Source: Dongibacter bovis
GTDB lineage: Bacteria > Bacillota > Negativicutes > Selenomonadales > Selenomonadaceae
Assembly: GCA_902763085.1 (NCBI GenBank)
Contig: CACWQW010000039.1
Span: 1-35,947, forward strand
DNA: 35,947 nt
Direction of reading: 5' to 3'
The notes under the pieces were generated by a model. That model made no database searches and was not told the DNA's origin. It was given only the letters and a program-made list of their open reading frames with translations. Shown here in pieces: positions 32,907 through 35,947 of the stretch; position 1 is the stretch's first letter, and the number at the start of each line of letters is the position of its first letter. Both the position numbers and the translations under genes were made by a program.

Positions 32907-32945
32907 AGCGGGGGCCGGCACTCACGTGCCGACCCCCGCTCTTTT
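32907..32945 (+). terminator. Intrinsic terminator after the AI-2E-family gene
   Basis: AGCGGGGGCCGGCAC and GTGCCGACCCCCGCT form a 15-base-pair stem with one mismatch and a 4-base loop, followed by CTTTT. It lies between convergent genes and may serve the universal stress gene as well. Confidence 0.8.
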
Positions 32946-32954
32946 GCTGTCTCG

Positions 32955-33335
32955 TTACTTGATGACCATAACCGGAATCGGAGACTCCTCTACCACTTTC
33001 TGGCTCACGGAGCCGATCAGCGCGCCCTTGAACAGGCCGAGGCCGCGGCTGCCCATGATGATCATGTCGCTGTGCTCCTGCGCCGCGACGCGCAGGATCG
33101 CCTTCGGGATGTTGCCCGTCTCCACATGCTTCGAGGCCTTGAGGTCCTCCGGCAGCTTCTCCCAGATACGGTCGAAGACGATATGACTCGGAATATCCTT
33201 GTTGATATTGCTTGCCACATAGACGAAATCGAGATCCGCCTTGCATTTCTCGGCAAAGAAGATTGCCTCATCCGTCGCCTTGCAGCCATTGACCGACCCA
33301 TCGACCGGGACGAGAATCTTATTGATCTTTCCCAT
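32955..33335 (-). CDS. Universal stress protein (UspA family)
   Basis: This 126-residue protein has the Usp start KILVPVDGSVNG and the ATP-binding motif G-2x-G-9x-G-S in MGSRGLGLFKGALIGSVS, followed by ESPIPVMVIK at the end. It is thus of the ATP-binding subgroup. The ATG at 33335 has GAGGAGGTTGTT before it; the frame's upstream extension shows no Usp similarity. The trigger or partner is unknown. Confidence 0.92.
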   Translation of the reverse strand: MGKINKILVPVDGSVNGCKATDEAIFFAEKCKADLDFVYVASNINKDIPSHIVFDRIWEKLPEDLKASKHVETGNIPKAILRVAAQEHSDMIIMGSRGLGLFKGALIGSVSQKVVEESPIPVMVIK

Positions 33336-33529
33336 GGTAACAACCTCCTCATGATGCCAGTGATTCTCATATGCGCGTCGCAAGGCTCCATCGCCCGCGT
33401 CCGCGCGTTCCTTTTTCTTTATACTAAGAATATTCGCGATAGAATCGGAAAGTCCTCTCATCCGCGGGAATTATTTTTCAATTTGACCTTTTCCCATCCG
33501 ACCGTTTCCTGTCACCAGCAGAGACGAGC

Positions 33530-34837
33530 TTAGTCATTGCACGGGCATTCGCGCTTGTCGAAATATTTGTGGATGATCTCCACGGCACAGTAATCGCCAC
33601 ACATCGAGCAGGCGCCTTCCTCCTGCGGGTTGCGCGCGCCGCGCTTCGCCCGCGCGAGCTCCGGATCGATGGCGAGGGAGAGCTGGGCTTCCCAGTCGAG
33701 TTCCTTGCGCGCCTTGGCCATCTTGAGGTCCCATTCCCGCGCGCCCGGCACGCCCTTGACGAGGTCGGCGGCATGCGCCGCGATGCGCGCCGTGATGACG
33801 CCCGTGTGCACGTCCTCGATGTCTGGCAGCGCCAGGTGCTCCGCCGGTGTCACGTAGCAGAGGAAGTCCGCGCCGGAAACGGCCGCGAGCGTGCCGCCGA
33901 TCGCCGACGTGATGTGGTCGTAGCCCGGCGCAACATCCGTCACGAGCGGGCCGAGCACGTAGAAGGGAGCATTACGGCAGAGGCGTTTCTCGAGTTTCAT
34001 GTTCGCCTCGATCTGGTCGTACGGCACATGTCCGGGACCCTCTACCATGACCTGCACGCCGCGCTTCCAGGCGCGGTCGACGAGGCCTCCGAGCGTGATG
34101 AGCTCCGTGAGCTGCGCGCGGTCCGTCGCGTCTGCGGTGCAGCCAGGACGCATGCCGTCGCCGAGGCTGATGGTCACGTCGTATTTCTCACAGATGTCGA
34201 GGATGTCATCGTAATGTTCGTAGAGCGGGTTCTCCTGCTCGTTGTGCAGCATCCAGCCCGCGATGAAGGAGCCGCCGCGGCTCACGATGTCCATGACGCG
34301 ACCCTGCTGGCGCATGTTCTCGATCGCGGCGCGCGTGACGCCGCAGTGGAGCGTCATGAAGTCGGCACCGTCCTTCGCCTGCGCTTCGATCGTCTTCAGA
34401 ATGTCATCGTCCGTCATCTCGACGACAGCGCCATGCTCCTTGATGGAGCGCACGGTCGCCTGATAGAGCGGCACCGTTCCGACCATGATAGGCGAGTGCT
34501 CGATGATGCGCTTGCGCGAGAGGTCGATGTTGTTCCCCGTCGAGAGATCCATGACGGCATCCGCGCCGCAGCGCACTGCCTCATCGAGCTTCTTGAGCTC
34601 CGGCTCGATCTCGGGGAACGTGCTCGAGGTGCCGATGTTCGCGTTCACCTTGGTCCTGAGCCCCTCGCCCACACCGCGCGGCGTGAGCTTTTCGTGGTTG
34701 ACATTCGCGCAGATGGCGATGCTGCCTCTCGCCACACGCTCCCGGATCGTCTCCACCGGGATGCGTTCTTCCTCCGCCACGCGCTTCATCGCGTCCGTGA
34801 CCTTGCCCTCGCGGGCCAGCTGCATTTGCGTTGCCAT
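33530..34837 (-). CDS. thiC: Phosphomethylpyrimidine synthase
   Basis: The 435-residue radical-SAM enzyme turns aminoimidazole ribotide into the pyrimidine part of thiamine. The radical-SAM cysteines are near the C-terminus in CSMCGDYCAVE. The spacing is Cx2Cx3C, one shorter than the Cx2Cx4C of the long E. coli-type enzymes. Other family blocks include DLSTGNNID, FMTLHCGVT, SLGDGMRPGC and MVEGPGHVPYDQI. The ATG at 34837 has TAGGAGGC upstream. A TPP riboswitch with a terminator controls it. No other thiamine gene is next to it. Confidence 0.96.
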   Translation of the reverse strand: MATQMQLAREGKVTDAMKRVAEEERIPVETIRERVARGSIAICANVNHEKLTPRGVGEGLRTKVNANIGTSSTFPEIEPELKKLDEAVRCGADAVMDLSTGNNIDLSRKRIIEHSPIMVGTVPLYQATVRSIKEHGAVVEMTDDDILKTIEAQAKDGADFMTLHCGVTRAAIENMRQQGRVMDIVSRGGSFIAGWMLHNEQENPLYEHYDDILDICEKYDVTISLGDGMRPGCTADATDRAQLTELITLGGLVDRAWKRGVQVMVEGPGHVPYDQIEANMKLEKRLCRNAPFYVLGPLVTDVAPGYDHITSAIGGTLAAVSGADFLCYVTPAEHLALPDIEDVHTGVITARIAAHAADLVKGVPGAREWDLKMAKARKELDWEAQLSLAIDPELARAKRGARNPQEEGACSMCGDYCAVEIIHKYFDKRECPCND

Positions 34838-34854
34838 GGAAAAGCCTCCTAGAA

Positions 34855-34892
34855 ACAAAAATCGCCAGACGGTGGTAACCCCCGTCTGACGT
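34855..34892 (-). terminator. TPP riboswitch-controlled terminator
   Basis: On the minus strand CGTCAGACGG and CCGTCTGGCG pair (one G-U) around GGGTTACCA, followed by ATTTTTG. It ends just before the thiC ribosome binding site. Confidence 0.85.
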
Positions 34893-34899
34893 CAAACGT

Positions 34900-34985
34900 G
34901 TGCCACTTCCCTACGCAGGTATTACCCCGACAGGTTCCAAGGGTCGGCCCACAGGCCTCTCAGCAAAAGCTCCCCTAGTGGAATC
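34900..34985 (-). promoter_or_regulatory. TPP riboswitch (THI element)
   Basis: Read on the minus strand the consensus is almost complete: CCACTAGGGGAGC, GCTGAGAGG, CGACCCTTGGAACCTG, CGGGGTAATACCTGCGTAGGGAAGTGG. The P1 helix CCACT/AGTGG closes it. It senses thiamine pyrophosphate and acts on the terminator at 34855-34892. Confidence 0.96.
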
Positions 34986-35001
34986 TTATGATGTTGTCTT
35001 T

Positions 35002-35030
35002 AGTTTAGCAAAGTACCGCGAAAAATGCAA
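35002..35030 (-). promoter_or_regulatory. thiC promoter
   Basis: On the minus strand TTGCAT (35030-35025), a 17-base spacer and TAAACT (35007-35002) would start transcription about 10 to 15 bases before the TPP aptamer, leaving the P1 helix intact. Confidence 0.65.
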
Positions 35031-35061
35031 GAAAGCGCGTTGACTTGCTTGCTGTTTTTCC

Positions 35062-35706
35062 TCAGAACCGATGCATATACCCCAGGGAGAACCCAACGCC
35101 GTTGTAACCGGGGTTATGATCCTTCATGCCGTTCGAGGAGTGGTGGAACATGTAGGCGAGACTGACGGCATCGCGAGACGTATAGTGATATGTGAGGCGT
35201 GGCCCGATGCGCCAGAGGAAGCCGTAGGCGCGTCCGTCGGCGGGATGGGCGTGATTGTAGAGAAGCAGCGAGCCGGTGCCGTCGATGCTGCCTGTGAATT
35301 TTCTGCCGTCTTTCGTCGTAGAGCCGACGGCACGCTCGACGGTCAGACCGTAGTAGGTCTTGATGTGATGCACCGTGCGATTTTGCCAAAAGACGTGAAG
35401 GTTGTAGAGATCGATGCTGCGCTTCTTGAAGAAACGCCCTTCGAGGTAATCTAACTGGATATCGATGGTATGCTCTTCTCCTTGCGGTGCAGCCTGCTCT
35501 TTTTCCTGAGGCAGCGCCTGCTTGGATACCCCCGCCTCAGCAGATGTTTCCGTCTCAGCAGGTGCCTGCTGCGTTGCAGCCGCCGTTGCGCCTGGTGCGG
35601 CAATATGATCTGTTGCGTCCACTGGAGCCGCTGCGCTTGCCATCTCCGTGGCAAAAAGCATCTCCACTGCCAGGAGCCCCGCCATACGCATCGTACTCTT
35701 CCTCAT
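35062..35706 (-). CDS. Outer-membrane PagL-like lipid A 3-O-deacylase
   Basis: This 214-residue protein has a signal peptide (cut near ASA-A), a Pro/Ala/Glu-rich linker (about 25-75) and a C-terminal beta-barrel-like part with alternating hydrophobic strands ending in Phe. The segment AYMFHHSSNGMKDHNPGYNG resembles the PagL active site, where a His and Ser two positions apart (H-x-S-N) are catalytic. PagL removes the 3-O acyl chain of lipid A. The family call rests on this motif, the barrel pattern and the C-terminal Phe, so it is probable, not certain. The ATG at 35706 has AGAAAGGAAG upstream. The uvrA gene ends just upstream. Confidence 0.7.
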   Translation of the reverse strand: MRKSTMRMAGLLAVEMLFATEMASAAAPVDATDHIAAPGATAAATQQAPAETETSAEAGVSKQALPQEKEQAAPQGEEHTIDIQLDYLEGRFFKKRSIDLYNLHVFWQNRTVHHIKTYYGLTVERAVGSTTKDGRKFTGSIDGTGSLLLYNHAHPADGRAYGFLWRIGPRLTYHYTSRDAVSLAYMFHHSSNGMKDHNPGYNGVGFSLGYMHRF

Positions 35707-35772
35707 AAAGAACGCTTCCTTTCTATATTTCTGTGCCAAATCTGTTCCCTGGTTGTCTTGCCTGTGTCAGGA

Positions 35773-35947
35773 TCAATCCTGGTCGTCGTTCTCCCCCTGC
35801 TGCGCTGCCTCCTCGAGCAGCGGTTTGAGGAATTTTCCCGTATAGGACGCTGGAACCTTCACGATGTCCTCCGGCCTGCCGGTCGCGACGATGGTGCCGC
35901 CGCCGCTGCCGCCCTCGGGGCCGAGGTCGATGATGTAGTCGGCCGTC
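35773..35947 (-). CDS. uvrA: UvrA excinuclease subunit, C-terminal end only
   Basis: The window's right edge holds the last 57 codons. They read [20 protein letters not shown], then TGRPEDIVK and [10 protein letters not shown], which is the standard UvrA C-terminus (ATPase domain end). The acidic tail QQGENDDQD follows. The 5' part lies outside the window. UvrA recognises DNA damage in nucleotide excision repair. Confidence 0.95.
   Translation of the reverse strand, partial: TADYIIDLGPEGGSGGGTIVATGRPEDIVKVPASYTGKFLKPLLEEAAQQGENDDQD

Noticed and set aside
34983..35011. TTGCTA-N17-TAAGAT as the thiC promoter
   Set aside because: Good spacing, but transcription would start inside the 5' side of the TPP aptamer's P1 helix. 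The promoter at 35002-35030 fits better.

Overview
The window reads as chromosomal DNA of a GC-rich, Gram-negative-type (diderm) Firmicute of the Negativicutes, most like the Selenomonas/Mitsuokella group. This is inferred from the mix of Firmicutes genes (remA, an RqcH-type NFACT protein, SAM-I and TPP riboswitches) with a PagL-like outer-membrane lipid A deacylase, and from a secreted PTP-like phytase of the type known from Selenomonas ruminantium and Mitsuokella. I see no rRNA, tRNA, CRISPR array, prophage or insertion sequence.

Layout. 1-1295: an HD-GYP regulator with a degenerate receiver domain, closed by a strong bidirectional terminator. 1315-8400 (minus strand): a long housekeeping operon dapF - yicC - remA - gmk - rpoZ - coaBC - phytase, followed by a SAM-I riboswitch, metK and a TRIC-family channel. 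8492-10403 (plus): rqcH, divergent from dapF with back-to-back promoters, ending in a long inverted-repeat terminator. 10432-15952: an accessory region with a broken Tat-exported metallophosphoesterase, two flavodoxins (one a lipoprotein), a Tat-protein remnant, a carboxymuconolactone-decarboxylase-family protein, a cupin, a small Cys-containing protein, a LysR remnant and a Tat-exported metallo-beta-lactamase-fold protein. 16130-18602 (minus): ilvD (broken by a deletion) and a corrinoid adenosyltransferase. 18678-20291 (plus): an SGNH hydrolase with duplicated Fn3-like modules. 20397-28383 (minus): ftsK, an MTA/SAH deaminase, ahcY, surE, a DUF2156 protein, an unknown protein and a peptide-deformylase-like gene. 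28484-29587: an M48 protease. 29794-31459 (plus): a CBS-pair protein and a D,D-carboxypeptidase. 31490-35947: an unknown small protein, an AI-2E-family permease, a universal stress protein, thiC with its TPP riboswitch, the PagL-like protein, and the 3' end of uvrA.

Shared metabolism. metK, the deaminase and ahcY together cover S-adenosylmethionine synthesis and disposal of its by-products. The corrinoid adenosyltransferase and thiC serve cofactor supply. The phytase, SGNH hydrolase, carboxypeptidase, M48 protease and PagL-like protein act in the envelope or outside the cell.

Caution. Several conserved genes are interrupted: gmk and ftsK each by what looks like one missing base in a homopolymer, and ilvD, the metallophosphoesterase and the LysR gene by internal losses. 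The gmk and ftsK breaks are probably consensus errors. I did not find a convincing wholly new system. The most interesting candidates are the flavodoxin/CMD/cupin/MBL cluster, the phytase at the end of the nucleotide/CoA operon, and the SAM-I riboswitch that overlaps the phytase stop codon and shows no obvious P1 helix.
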